A DNA stretch of 64,000 bases from Alphaproteobacteria bacterium (GCA_009377445.1 WHUA01000001.1:646725-710724); one strand, 5' to 3'. Shown: positions 50,947 through 60,419, counted from the first letter of the stretch. A program made the numbers and translations. Notes: generated by a model from the sequence alone, not told the origin.

Positions 50947-51552
50947 ATGAGCGGCGAGGGACATATCAACGGGTCAAGCATCGTCGATACGGCCATCCTC
51001 CTGGCCGAGGAGGCCGGCTGGCGCAATGTGCGCCTGCGCGCCGTGGCGGACCGGCTCGGCGTCTCGATGGCCGAGGTCGCGGCTCGCTACAGGGACCTGG
51101 ATGCGGTCGCCGACGCCTGGTTCGAGCGGGCGCGGCAGGCCATGCTGGCGCCGCCGCCCGACGGGTTCGATACGATGCCGCCGCCGGAACGGCTGCACCT
51201 GCTGCTGATGCGCTGGTTCGACGCGCTCGCGCCCCACCGGGCGGTTACCGGCCAGATGCTCGGCGAGAAGCTCTATCTGTCGCATCCGCACCATTGGGTT
51301 CCGATGATCTTCAATCTCTCCCGCCTCGTGAACTGGCTGCGGGACGCGGCCCGGCTGGATGCGACGGGCCGGCGCCGCCAGATGGAGGAGATCGGCCTCA
51401 CGATGCTGTTCCTCGCCACGCTCGCGGTGTGGCGGCATGACGAATCCGCCGGGCAGGCCGATACGAGAGCCTGCCTGCGGCGGCAGCTCGCGCGGGCGGA
51501 TCGGAGAATGGGGTGGCTGTGGGGCGGTGCGCCTGCCGCCAAGCGCCCCTGA
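50947..51552 (+). CDS. TetR-type regulator with COQ9-like C-terminal region
   Basis: N-terminal HTH (AEEAGWRNVRLRAVADRLGVSMAEVAARYRDLDAVADAWFERA) and LATLAVWRHDESAGQADTRACLRRQL. Confidence 0.75.
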   Translation: MSGEGHINGSSIVDTAILLAEEAGWRNVRLRAVADRLGVSMAEVAARYRDLDAVADAWFERARQAMLAPPPDGFDTMPPPERLHLLLMRWFDALAPHRAVTGQMLGEKLYLSHPHHWVPMIFNLSRLVNWLRDAARLDATGRRRQMEEIGLTMLFLATLAVWRHDESAGQADTRACLRRQLARADRRMGWLWGGAPAAKRP

Positions 51553-51637
51553 GCCGGCGACGATTGCCGCGCGGCCGCATTCGGGTAAGCTGGCCCATGG
51601 GCGGCAGTGGGCGGCAATGGGCGGCGCGGGGCAAGGC

Positions 51638-53086
51638 ATGGAACAGCTACATTTCGCGACAGCGGTCGAGCTGACGGCGGCGATCCGAAGCCGCAGGATC
51701 GGCTGCGCGGAGCTGCTCGATCACTTTCTCGCGCGCGTCGAAGCCTTCAATCCGGCATTGAACGCCATTATCTGGATGGACGCCGACGCCGCCCGCCGCC
51801 GGGCGCAGGCAGCCGACGCGGCGCTCGCGAAGGGCGAAGTGTGGGGGCCGCTGCACGGCCTCCCCATGACGATCAAGGAGTCCTACAACCTCGCCGGCGC
51901 GCCGACGACCTGGGGCCAGCCGCCGCTCGCCGGCAACATCGCGGACACGAATGCGCTGTCGGTCGACCGCCTGCTCGGCGCGGGGGCCGTGCTGTTCGGC
52001 AAGACCAATGTACCGCTCAACCTGGCGGACTGGCAGAGCTACAACGCGATCTACGGCACGACCAACAATCCCTGGGACCTGGCGCTGACCCCAGGCGGCT
52101 CGTCTGGCGGCTCGTCCGCGGCGCTGGCGGCCGGGCTGACCGGGCTCGACGCGGGCAGCGACATCGGCGCGTCGATCCGCAATCCGGCGCATTACTGTGG
52201 CGTATTCGGTCACAAGCCGACCTACGGCATCGTGCCGCCGCGCGGCCAGGCGCTGCCCGGCGGCGTCGCGCCCGCCGACATCTCGGTGATCGGGCCGATG
52301 GCGCGCGGGGCGGCGGACCTGGACCTCGCGCTCGACGTCATGGCCGGTCCGGACCTGCTGGACGACGCCGGCTGGCGTCTCGAGCTGCCACCCTGTCCCC
52401 ATGCGGACCTCAAGGGCTTCCGCGTGGCGGTCAAGCTGACGGACCCGAATTGCGAGGTCGATACGGCCTATGCCGGAAAATTGCAGGACCTGGCCGATGC
52501 CCTGGCGAAGGCCGGCGCGACCGTCAGCGATACGGCGCAGCCCGCTGTCGACACGCGCCGCCTGCACGAGGTCTACATCCTGTTGCTGCGGGCCGCGACC
52601 TCCGGCCGCCTGACCGACGAGGAGATCGCCCAATGGCGATCGCTGCAGTCGGAGGTGGAGCCGGGCTCCTACATAGACCGGGCGGCGCGGGGCAACACCA
52701 TGTCGCATCGCGCGTGGCTCGCCCTCAACAACGAGCGGCATGCGCTCCGTTTCGCCTTCGCGGAATTCTTCCGCGACTGGGACATTCTGCTCTGCCCTGC
52801 GGCGGCATCCGCCGCCTGGCCGCACGACCAGGCCGGTGCGCGCCACTACCGCACGATTTCCGTGAACGGCCGCGATGTCGCGACGACCGATCAGCTCTTC
52901 TGGGCGGGATACAGCGGGCTGGTCTACCTGCCCTCGACGGTCGGGCCGGCAGGCTTCGTCGCCCCTGGGCTGCCTGTCGGCTATCAGGCGGTCGCGGGGC
53001 ACCTCAGGGACAAGACGGCAATCGGCTTCAGCCGGCTCGTGGCGGAGCGCATCGCCGGCTTCGTGCCCCCGCCGGGCTACGGCTAG
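51638..53086 (+). CDS. Amidase (amidase signature family)
   Basis: LHGLPMTIKESYNLAG, LTPGGSSGGSSAALAAGLTGLDAGSDIGASIRNPAHYCGVFGHKPTYG. Confidence 0.95.
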   Translation: MEQLHFATAVELTAAIRSRRIGCAELLDHFLARVEAFNPALNAIIWMDADAARRRAQAADAALAKGEVWGPLHGLPMTIKESYNLAGAPTTWGQPPLAGNIADTNALSVDRLLGAGAVLFGKTNVPLNLADWQSYNAIYGTTNNPWDLALTPGGSSGGSSAALAAGLTGLDAGSDIGASIRNPAHYCGVFGHKPTYGIVPPRGQALPGGVAPADISVIGPMARGAADLDLALDVMAGPDLLDDAGWRLELPPCPHADLKGFRVAVKLTDPNCEVDTAYAGKLQDLADALAKAGATVSDTAQPAVDTRRLHEVYILLLRAATSGRLTDEEIAQWRSLQSEVEPGSYIDRAARGNTMSHRAWLALNNERHALRFAFAEFFRDWDILLCPAAASAAWPHDQAGARHYRTISVNGRDVATTDQLFWAGYSGLVYLPSTVGPAGFVAPGLPVGYQAVAGHLRDKTAIGFSRLVAERIAGFVPPPGYG

Positions 53087-53249
53087 GTATCCGAACCGGC
53101 CGCCATTTGCCGGCCGCCATTTGAACGCCGCTGAATTTTGTGGTCGAGTCTCGGTAGATCTCTCAGAGGAGGGGCTCCCTCGCATCCGTTCCGGAAACGC
53201 GAGAATGGCCGCGACCCCTCGGCACCTGAATGAAAGCGGAGAACGTGCA

Positions 53250-54476
53250 ATGAAGGACTCGCTTGGCGCTTACAATATCGCCGACTTGCGGGAGATGGCG
53301 CGCCGCCGCCTTCCGAAGGGCGTGTTCGAGTTCGTCGACCGCGGCACCGAGGACGAGGTGGCCTTGCGCAACAATCGGACGGCGTTCGAGCGCATCAAGC
53401 TGAAGCCGCGCGTCCTCGCCGACGTCTCGCGCCGCAGCCAGGCGACCACCCTGTTCGGCAAGAAGCAGGACATGCCGATCATGATCGCGCCGACGGGGAC
53501 GGCCGGCCTGCTCTGGTACGACGGCGAAGTGGGCATGGCGAAAGCGGCCGCCGCCGCCGGCGTTCCCTTCACGGTGGCCACGAATTCCATGACATCGATG
53601 GAGACGATCGCGGAGAGGGCCGGCGGGCGGCTGTGGTTCCAGCTCTACATGTGGTCGGACCGCTCGCTGTCGCACAAGCTGGTCGAGCGCGCGCGCGGCG
53701 TGGGCTTCGAGGCTCTGATCGTCACCGTGGACGGCGCCGTCTCGTCCAATCGCGAATACAACCATCGCAACGGCTTCGAGGTGCCGATCCGTTTCAACGC
53801 GCGCAACGTGATCGACGTGATGAAGAAGCCGGGCTGGCTCGCTGCGGTCTTCCTCCGCCAACTGCTGACGAAGGGCATGCCGCGCTTCGAGAACTATCCG
53901 CCCGAGATCATGGCCACGATCGTCGACAAGACCTTCAAGAAGTCGATCCTCAAGAACGACAGCCTCAACTGGGAGGATATCAAGGCGCTGCGGAAGATCT
54001 GGCCGGGACCGCTCCTGGTGAAGGGCATCCTCCATCCGGACGACGCGGCGCTGGCGGCCGAGCATGGCGCCGACGGCGTCATCATATCGAACCACGGCGG
54101 GCGGAACCTCGACAGCTCGATGGCGCCGATCGAAGTGCTGCCGGAGGTCGTCGACAGGGTCGGCGGCCGGACGACGGTCATCGTCGACAGCGGCTTCCGG
54201 CGCGGCTCCGACGTCGTGAAGGCGCTGGCGCTCGGCGCGAACGCGGTCGGGATCGGGCGCGCCACGCTCTTCGGCACGGCGGCCGCCGGCGAGCCGGGCG
54301 CGGTCCGCGCGATCGCCATCCTGCGCGAGGAAATCGACCGCATCATGGGCTTGACCGGGGCGTCGAGCATCGACCAGCTCAATCGCGATATCCTGCATGT
54401 CGCCGCGTTGGGCGACGACACGGGCGGGCGTTCTCCCGCCGGCTTCGAGCAACGCCGCCTGGCGCAGACCGCCTGA
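53250..54476 (+). CDS. FMN-dependent alpha-hydroxy-acid oxidizing protein (LldD/mandelate dehydrogenase-like)
   Basis: IAPTGTAGLLWYDGEVGMAKAAAAAGVPF, LLVKGILHPDDAALAAEHGADGVIISNHGGRNLDSS, VDSGFRRGSDVVKALALGANAVGIGRATL. Confidence 0.95.
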   Translation: MKDSLGAYNIADLREMARRRLPKGVFEFVDRGTEDEVALRNNRTAFERIKLKPRVLADVSRRSQATTLFGKKQDMPIMIAPTGTAGLLWYDGEVGMAKAAAAAGVPFTVATNSMTSMETIAERAGGRLWFQLYMWSDRSLSHKLVERARGVGFEALIVTVDGAVSSNREYNHRNGFEVPIRFNARNVIDVMKKPGWLAAVFLRQLLTKGMPRFENYPPEIMATIVDKTFKKSILKNDSLNWEDIKALRKIWPGPLLVKGILHPDDAALAAEHGADGVIISNHGGRNLDSSMAPIEVLPEVVDRVGGRTTVIVDSGFRRGSDVVKALALGANAVGIGRATLFGTAAAGEPGAVRAIAILREEIDRIMGLTGASSIDQLNRDILHVAALGDDTGGRSPAGFEQRRLAQTA

Positions 54477-55396
54477 TGGCGATCGCGCTCTACGAGTCCT
54501 TTCGGGCGGTCTTCTACACGCCCTTCTACTTGGCGCATGCGCTCCGCGCATATGAGGCCGAGGGCGTCGAGGTCAACCTGACCAACAGCCCCGACCTCGA
54601 CTACCGGGTCTCGCACCGCGCGGGCGAGGACGCGAACGTCTATTGGGGCGGGCCGATGCGGCTCATGGTCGGCCACGACCGCGATCCGCAAAGCCCGATC
54701 GCCGGCTTCTGCGAAGTCGTCGCCCGCGATCCCTTTTTCCTCGTCGGCCGCGCGCCGAGGGAGGATTTCCGGTTCGCCGACCTTCCGGGACTGCGATTCG
54801 CCAGCGTTTCCGAGGTGCCGACGCCCTGGATGTGCCTGCAGGACGATCTCAGGCGCGCCGGCGTCGATCCTGCGTCGGTGAGCCGGGTCGCCGACGGCAC
54901 GATGCCGGGCAACGCGGCGGCGCTGCGCGAAGGGCGGCTCGACGTCGTTCAGCTTTTTCAGCCTTTTGCCGAGCAGCTCGTCGCCGACGGGGCCGGGCAT
55001 ATCTGGAACGCGGCGGCGACCCGCGGGGCATGCTCCTACACGACATTCTATGCGCCGCGCGGCACGCTCCGCGACCGGGAGGATGAGATTCTCCGCATGA
55101 CGCGCGCGGTATATCGAACCCAGAAATGGCTGCATTCGCACGCGCCGGGCGAGATCGCGCAGGCGGTTGCCGGGTTCTTTCCGGAGACGAGCGGGGCGAT
55201 ACTGACGGCCTGTATCGCGCGCTATCTGGCGCTCGACATCTGGGGGCGGACTCCGCTTCTGCCGCGCGACGGCTTCGACCGCCTCCAGGCGGCGATGCTT
55301 TCCGGCGGGTTGATCGGGAAGGCCGCTTCCTACGAAACTTGCGTCGATACGCAATTCGCGGACCGGGTCGTCGCCGAGGACCCGCCGCCGCTCTGA
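54476..55396 (+). CDS. NMT1/THI5-like substrate-binding-type protein lacking a signal peptide
   Basis: MAIALYESFRAVFYTPFYLAHALRAYEAEGVEVNLTNSPD...DANVYWGGPMRLMVGHDRD. TGATG overlap with upstream gene. Confidence 0.75.
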   Translation: MAIALYESFRAVFYTPFYLAHALRAYEAEGVEVNLTNSPDLDYRVSHRAGEDANVYWGGPMRLMVGHDRDPQSPIAGFCEVVARDPFFLVGRAPREDFRFADLPGLRFASVSEVPTPWMCLQDDLRRAGVDPASVSRVADGTMPGNAAALREGRLDVVQLFQPFAEQLVADGAGHIWNAAATRGACSYTTFYAPRGTLRDREDEILRMTRAVYRTQKWLHSHAPGEIAQAVAGFFPETSGAILTACIARYLALDIWGRTPLLPRDGFDRLQAAMLSGGLIGKAASYETCVDTQFADRVVAEDPPPL

Positions 55397-55444
55397 GGCA
55401 CGCGCCGCATCCCGACGCGTGCGGCTGCAGACGGGAGATGCGCC

Positions 55445-56338
55445 ATGGACCTGCCGAAGCACGACCGTTTCGACTATTCGCCGATCGTCGAGCGCCCGGA
55501 CTATTCCTGGCCTGATGGGAAACGGCTGGCCTTCTACATCGCCCTCAACGTCGAGCATTTCGCCTTTGGAACCGGCATGGGCCATACGCCGACCGAGCCG
55601 GCGCCCGCGCCCGACGCCCGGAACCATGCCTGGCGCGACTACGGGCTTCGCGTGGGGGTCTGGCGCATATTCGACCTGCTGGATGAGCTGCGGCTGCCGG
55701 CCTGCCATCTCTTGAACACCGCGGTGTACGACCACGCGCCGCAGATCCTCGCGCGCATCCGCAAACGCGGCGACGAGATCGTCGGCCACGGACGCACCAA
55801 TTCCGAGCGCCAGGGCGACCTGAACGAAAGGGCCGAGGCCGCGCTCATCCGCGAGGCGACCGAGACGATCGCGCGGCATGAGGGTAATCCGCCCGCCGGC
55901 TGGATGGGGCCGTGGATCTCGGAAACCAGGGTCACGCCCGACCTGCTGAAGGAGGCGGGCTACAGCTACCTGATGGACTGGCCGTGCGACGATCAGCCCT
56001 TCTGGATGCGGACGCGCGCCGGGCCGATCCTCTCCGTGCCCTATCCGGTGGAGATCAACGATTCGCCGGCGCATCTCAACCGGCGGCATACCGCGGCGGA
56101 TTTCCGCCAGATGCTGACCGACCAGTTCGACCAGATGGTGGACCTGTCCAGGCAGCAGCCGCTGGTCATGGGGCTGGCCCTGCATACGTTCATCGTCGGC
56201 CAGCCCTTCCGCCTGCGTCAGCTCCGCCAGGCGCTGGAGCATATCGTCAACCATCCGCAGGTGCAGACCGTCTGGTTCACGCGGCCGGGCGAAATCGCCG
56301 GTCACGTGCGTGCACTGCCGCCCGGAATCGTCGTTTAG
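55445..56338 (+). CDS. Polysaccharide deacetylase family protein (PuuE/allantoinase-like)
   Basis: RLAFYIALNVEHF, ADVGHGRTNSERQG-type NodB-like motif (EIVGHGRTNSERQ), WMGPWISETRVTPDLLKEAGYSYLMDWPCDDQPF. Confidence 0.85.
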   Translation: MDLPKHDRFDYSPIVERPDYSWPDGKRLAFYIALNVEHFAFGTGMGHTPTEPAPAPDARNHAWRDYGLRVGVWRIFDLLDELRLPACHLLNTAVYDHAPQILARIRKRGDEIVGHGRTNSERQGDLNERAEAALIREATETIARHEGNPPAGWMGPWISETRVTPDLLKEAGYSYLMDWPCDDQPFWMRTRAGPILSVPYPVEINDSPAHLNRRHTAADFRQMLTDQFDQMVDLSRQQPLVMGLALHTFIVGQPFRLRQLRQALEHIVNHPQVQTVWFTRPGEIAGHVRALPPGIVV

Positions 56339-56414
56339 CGAACCGCCCGGAATACGTGCGCCAGCGTCGCAGGGCGCTTGCCAAAGCGCTGCAAAAACGT
56401 GCAGCTTACGCGCC

Positions 56415-57662
56415 ATGCACGCACGCGCTCTCCGCAATCCGCTCGCCTACGCCGCGCTGATTTTTCCCCCCGCCGCCGTCATCGACTACAAGGTCATACC
56501 GCTGGCGATGGCGGCCACCCTGGCGGCGGCGGCAGTCGCTGCGTGGCCTTGGAAATTGCGCATCTGGCCGCCACTGGCCGCCGGCCTTGCGCTGCTGCTC
56601 GCATGGTCGCTGCTGTCGGCATCGTGGTCGATCGATCCCGGGCATTCCCTCGCGCGGTTCGCCCGGCTGGCGCTGACCGTTGCGGCCGGCGTGCTGCTTT
56701 GCCAGCTCTCTGCGTCCCTGGCATCGGCGGATCGCAGGGACGTGGCGCGCGGGCTTGCCGCCGGCGTCCTGCTCGCCAGCGCCTTTGTCGGATTTAGGCA
56801 GATATGGCTGCAGCTCTGCCCGGCCGGAATCGTCGCCGATATTCTCATCGCCAGTCCGGTGACCGCCTACAGCTCCGTGGCCGTGCTGTTGGTCCTGGCG
56901 CTATTGGCCACGTTGAACGCGCTGCCCATCTCGCGGCTGACTTTGGCGGCGGTCGCGGCGGCGGTCGTTTCGATCGTGGTGGGCGGCAGCACCGCCAGCA
57001 TCGCGGCGCTGGGCATGGGCCTCATCGCTTATGCGGCGGTCGCATGGCTGGGACGGAAATCCGTCCGGACGCTGGCGGTCTTGCTTCCGGTGGCGTTCCT
57101 GGCCCTGCCCATATCTTTGGGGGCGCTCGACCTGCCCTCCCATCTGAAAGCGCAAGGCTGGGTCGTCGGCGGCTCGATCGGGCATCGCATGATCATCTGG
57201 CGGTATGTCTCGGAAAAGATTCGGGCAAAGCCCGTGCTGGGCTGGGGCTTGCATGCGGGGCGCCTGCTGCCGGACCGTGAGAACCGGGCGAACGGCGATC
57301 CGCGCTATGCCGACATATTCGCGGTAACCTGGTTCGGCCCCGGTGCGAAGATCGAACTGATGCCCCTTCATCCGCACAACGCGACCTTGCATCTCTGGCT
57401 CGAGCTCGGCGCCGTCGGGGCGGTGCTCTATGCGGCACTCTATGCGCTTTGTCTTCTCGGCTTGCTGCGAATACCGGTACCGCGCGCGGCGCTCGCCGGC
57501 GGCGCGGGCGCCGTAACGGGGACATTCGTGCTGGGGCAGTTGAGCTTCAGCGTCTGGCAAAGCTGGTGGCTCTGCGCCCAACTCCTCGTCGCGGCCCTCT
57601 ATATTCTGACGGCGCGGCGGGACGGCGGCGCCGTCCCGCCGCCGGCGCCCCGCCCGATGTGA
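56415..57662 (+). CDS. O-antigen ligase family membrane protein
   Basis: Multiple TM; SIGHRMIIWRYVSEKIRAKPVLGWGLHAG, HPHNATLHLWLELGAVGAVLYAAL. Confidence 0.88.
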   Translation: MHARALRNPLAYAALIFPPAAVIDYKVIPLAMAATLAAAAVAAWPWKLRIWPPLAAGLALLLAWSLLSASWSIDPGHSLARFARLALTVAAGVLLCQLSASLASADRRDVARGLAAGVLLASAFVGFRQIWLQLCPAGIVADILIASPVTAYSSVAVLLVLALLATLNALPISRLTLAAVAAAVVSIVVGGSTASIAALGMGLIAYAAVAWLGRKSVRTLAVLLPVAFLALPISLGALDLPSHLKAQGWVVGGSIGHRMIIWRYVSEKIRAKPVLGWGLHAGRLLPDRENRANGDPRYADIFAVTWFGPGAKIELMPLHPHNATLHLWLELGAVGAVLYAALYALCLLGLLRIPVPRAALAGGAGAVTGTFVLGQLSFSVWQSWWLCAQLLVAALYILTARRDGGAVPPPAPRPM

Positions 57663-57697
57663 TAGAATGGCGTGGGTCCCATCGATGGAGGTCCGTG

Positions 57698-58684
57698 ATG
57701 CTTACGCGAATGCGCCGGGGTTGGGAGCTGCCGGAAGCCGCCGCCACGCCGGAATCGGTCTTCCGGGACCGGCGCCGGCTGTTGAAGGCCGCCGCCGCCG
57801 GACCGGTCCTCCTGGCGGCGCCCGCCGCGCTCCTCGGTTGCGACAGCGAGGAAGAGATCGCGATCGCCAATGCGCCCGACCCGACGGCGCATCTCTACCC
57901 GGTCCCGCGCAACGAGCGTTACGCCATCGACCGCGCGATCACGGCGGAAGAGGAAGCGACGACCTATAACAACTACTATGAATTCGGTTCGGCCAAGAAT
58001 ATCCACAAGCGGGCGCGCAAGCTGCCGATCCGGCCGTGGACAGTGACCATCGGCGGCATGGTCGAGAAGGAGATCCAGATCGGCATCGACGAGCTCATCG
58101 CGAAGATGCCGCTGGAAGAGCGGCTCTACCGTCTTCGTTGCGTCGAAGCCTGGGCGATGGCCGTGCCGTGGAGCGGGTTTCCCATGCGCGCGCTGGTCGA
58201 TATGGCCCGGCCGCTGTCGGGCGCGAAATACGTCGTGATGGCGAGCTTCCAGAACATGAAGGTGGCGATCGGGCAGCGCGAGGCATGGTACCCCTGGCCC
58301 TATATCGAGGGCCTCACCATGGCGGAAGCGACGAACGAGCTCGCTTTTCTCGCGACAGGCATCTACGGCAAGCCGCTTCCCAAGCAGAACGGCGCGCCGC
58401 TGCGCCTCGCCGCGCCCTGGAAATACGGCTTCAAGTCGGCCAAGGGGATCGTCGCGTTCGAGTTCACGGACATGCGGCCCATCACCTTCTGGCAGCGCCT
58501 CCAGGCGCAGGAATACGGCTTCTGGGCCAACGTCAATCCCGCGGTGCCGCATCCGCGATGGAGCCAGGCGACCGAGCGCGTGCTCGGCACCGGCGAGCGC
58601 GTTCCGACACAGATATTCAACGGCTACGGCGCGTTCGTCGCCGAGCTTTATCGCGGCCTGGAAAGCGAGCGGCTTTTCGTTTGA
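57698..58684 (+). CDS. msrP: Protein-methionine-sulfoxide reductase catalytic subunit MsrP (YedY-like molybdoenzyme)
   Basis: RRRLLKAAAAG Tat motif; NNYYEFGSAKNIHKRARKLPIRPWTVTIGGMVEKE, RLRCVEAWAMAVPWSGFPM, LPKQNGAPLRLAAPWKYGFKSAKGIV. Confidence 0.95.
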   Translation: MLTRMRRGWELPEAAATPESVFRDRRRLLKAAAAGPVLLAAPAALLGCDSEEEIAIANAPDPTAHLYPVPRNERYAIDRAITAEEEATTYNNYYEFGSAKNIHKRARKLPIRPWTVTIGGMVEKEIQIGIDELIAKMPLEERLYRLRCVEAWAMAVPWSGFPMRALVDMARPLSGAKYVVMASFQNMKVAIGQREAWYPWPYIEGLTMAEATNELAFLATGIYGKPLPKQNGAPLRLAAPWKYGFKSAKGIVAFEFTDMRPITFWQRLQAQEYGFWANVNPAVPHPRWSQATERVLGTGERVPTQIFNGYGAFVAELYRGLESERLFV

Positions 58685-60417
58685 CCCAAAGCGACAGCGA
58701 CAGGACATCCGTGAGGCAGGACGGCATCGGACGAATCGGCCCGGCGGCGCTCGATATTCGAGGCAGGCTCGGCCGTGTTCGCGCTGGATTGGCCAGCCAC
58801 AACTGGCGTGCGGCCCCCGCATTCCTCGCTGCCTACATCGTCCTGGAATGGGTCAGCTTCATCCATGAGTACAAAGGCGTTCCGGTAACGCCGTGGAACC
58901 CGGGGCTGGGCGTCCTTTTCGCGTCGATGCTGCTGATCGGGCCGAGCTACGGGCTGGTGCTGTTCGTCGGCGTTCTCGTGGTCGAGCTCGCCATTGTCGA
59001 CAGCCAGCTCGCGTGGCCGGTGATCGTCGGGATCGGCGCGATCTATTCGCTGGGCTATGCATTGCTGGCTAGCGCCGCGCGGCGGCGCTTCGCGCTGGAC
59101 GTCGGCCTGCCGCATCTGCGCGACGTGTTCGTGCTGATCGGCCTGGCGGTCGGCGGCGCCGCCGGGGTCGCAGGCGTCCTGTCCCTGCTCCTCGTGGCGA
59201 ACGGCTCGCTGGCGCTGAACGAGGTCGTCGAAGCCGTGGTCCCGCTTTTCGTCGGCGACATCCTGGGCGTCGCGGTGGTGACGCCGGTTGTCGTGCGCTT
59301 CGTGCTGTGGTGGCGCCACCTCCCGTACGCCGTGCTTCGCGAGCTCGCGTTCGAAGGCGCGCTCTACGCGGCCATCGTCGCGCTGGCGCTGTGGGCGATC
59401 GCAAGTACCGAGCAGTTGAACGAATTGCAGTATTTCTATCTGCTGTTCCTGCCGGTCGTCGTCGCGGCCGCGCGGCATGCGATCGATGGCGCGTGTCTCG
59501 TCCTCATGATGACGCAGTTGGCGCTCGTCGCCGTGGTGCACAGCGTCGGCTACGATGCGGGTGCCTTCACGGATTTTCAGACGCTGATGTTCGTCCTGAC
59601 CTTGACCGGATTGGTCGTCGGCGCGGTCGTGGGCGAACGCCAGCGGTCCGACCGCGCCTACCGCGAGGCGAACGTCCGGCTCATGGAGAAAGAAGCGGAA
59701 GCCAACCGTGCGGCGCGGTTTCACCTGCTGAGCGGCATGACGTCGGCCCTCGCCCATGAAATCAATCAGCCAATGGCGGCCGCGCGCGCATTGGCGCGTT
59801 CCGCGCAGGAATTGCTCCGCATGCCGGCCGGCGACCAGCGGCGGGCCGAGGCCAACATTACGACGGCCATCGCGCAGATCGATCATGCCGCGGGGATCGT
59901 CCGCCGCATGCGGGAGTTTCTGCGCCGCGGCCAGCCCCGCTACAGCACCATCGACGTCAAAGAAGTGTTCGACGACGCACTGACCCTGGTAAGGCCGGCG
60001 GCAACGGCGCACGGGATCGAGATCGAGCTCGATCTGGCGGAAGATTTGCCGGTCCTGCATGCGGATCGCATTCAGCTCGAGCAGGTTATCCTGAACCTCG
60101 CGCAGAATGCCCTGGATTCGATCGTGCAATCCGGCCGGGCCGATGGCCGCATCCGCATCGCCGGGATCTTGTCGAACCAAGGGCCGCACATCGAATTCAG
60201 GGTGACCGACAACGGCCTGGGCGTCGATCCGGACCAGGCGGGGCGTCTCTTCAGCCCGCTGACGACCTCCAAGGCGGATGGCCTCGGCCTCGGCCTCGCA
60301 ACCTGCGCCGCGATACTCGAGGCGCACGGCGGCAGGGTTTGGCTTCACGCGGGCGAGGCGGGCTCGACCGAATTCCGATTTACGCTGCCCTATGAGGCGC
60401 GGCAGGCGGCGCGTTAG
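58681..60417 (+). CDS. MASE1-domain sensor histidine kinase
   Basis: MASE1-like TM block (YKGVPVTPWNPGLGVLFASMLLIGPSYGLVLFVGVL), HisKA (SALAHEINQPMAAARALARSAQELL), HATPase (ILNLAQNALDSI, GLGLGLATCAAILEAHGG). Start TTG 58681 overlaps the msrP stop; GTG 58711 is an alternative. Confidence 0.88.
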   Translation: MTQSDSDRTSVRQDGIGRIGPAALDIRGRLGRVRAGLASHNWRAAPAFLAAYIVLEWVSFIHEYKGVPVTPWNPGLGVLFASMLLIGPSYGLVLFVGVLVVELAIVDSQLAWPVIVGIGAIYSLGYALLASAARRRFALDVGLPHLRDVFVLIGLAVGGAAGVAGVLSLLLVANGSLALNEVVEAVVPLFVGDILGVAVVTPVVVRFVLWWRHLPYAVLRELAFEGALYAAIVALALWAIASTEQLNELQYFYLLFLPVVVAAARHAIDGACLVLMMTQLALVAVVHSVGYDAGAFTDFQTLMFVLTLTGLVVGAVVGERQRSDRAYREANVRLMEKEAEANRAARFHLLSGMTSALAHEINQPMAAARALARSAQELLRMPAGDQRRAEANITTAIAQIDHAAGIVRRMREFLRRGQPRYSTIDVKEVFDDALTLVRPAATAHGIEIELDLAEDLPVLHADRIQLEQVILNLAQNALDSIVQSGRADGRIRIAGILSNQGPHIEFRVTDNGLGVDPDQAGRLFSPLTTSKADGLGLGLATCAAILEAHGGRVWLHAGEAGSTEFRFTLPYEARQAAR

Positions 60418-60419
60418 GC

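Noticed and set aside
53894-56437. 847-aa ORF antisense to the oxidase, SBP-like and deacetylase genes
   Set aside because: Shadow ORF with no recognisable domain, overlapping three supported genes.
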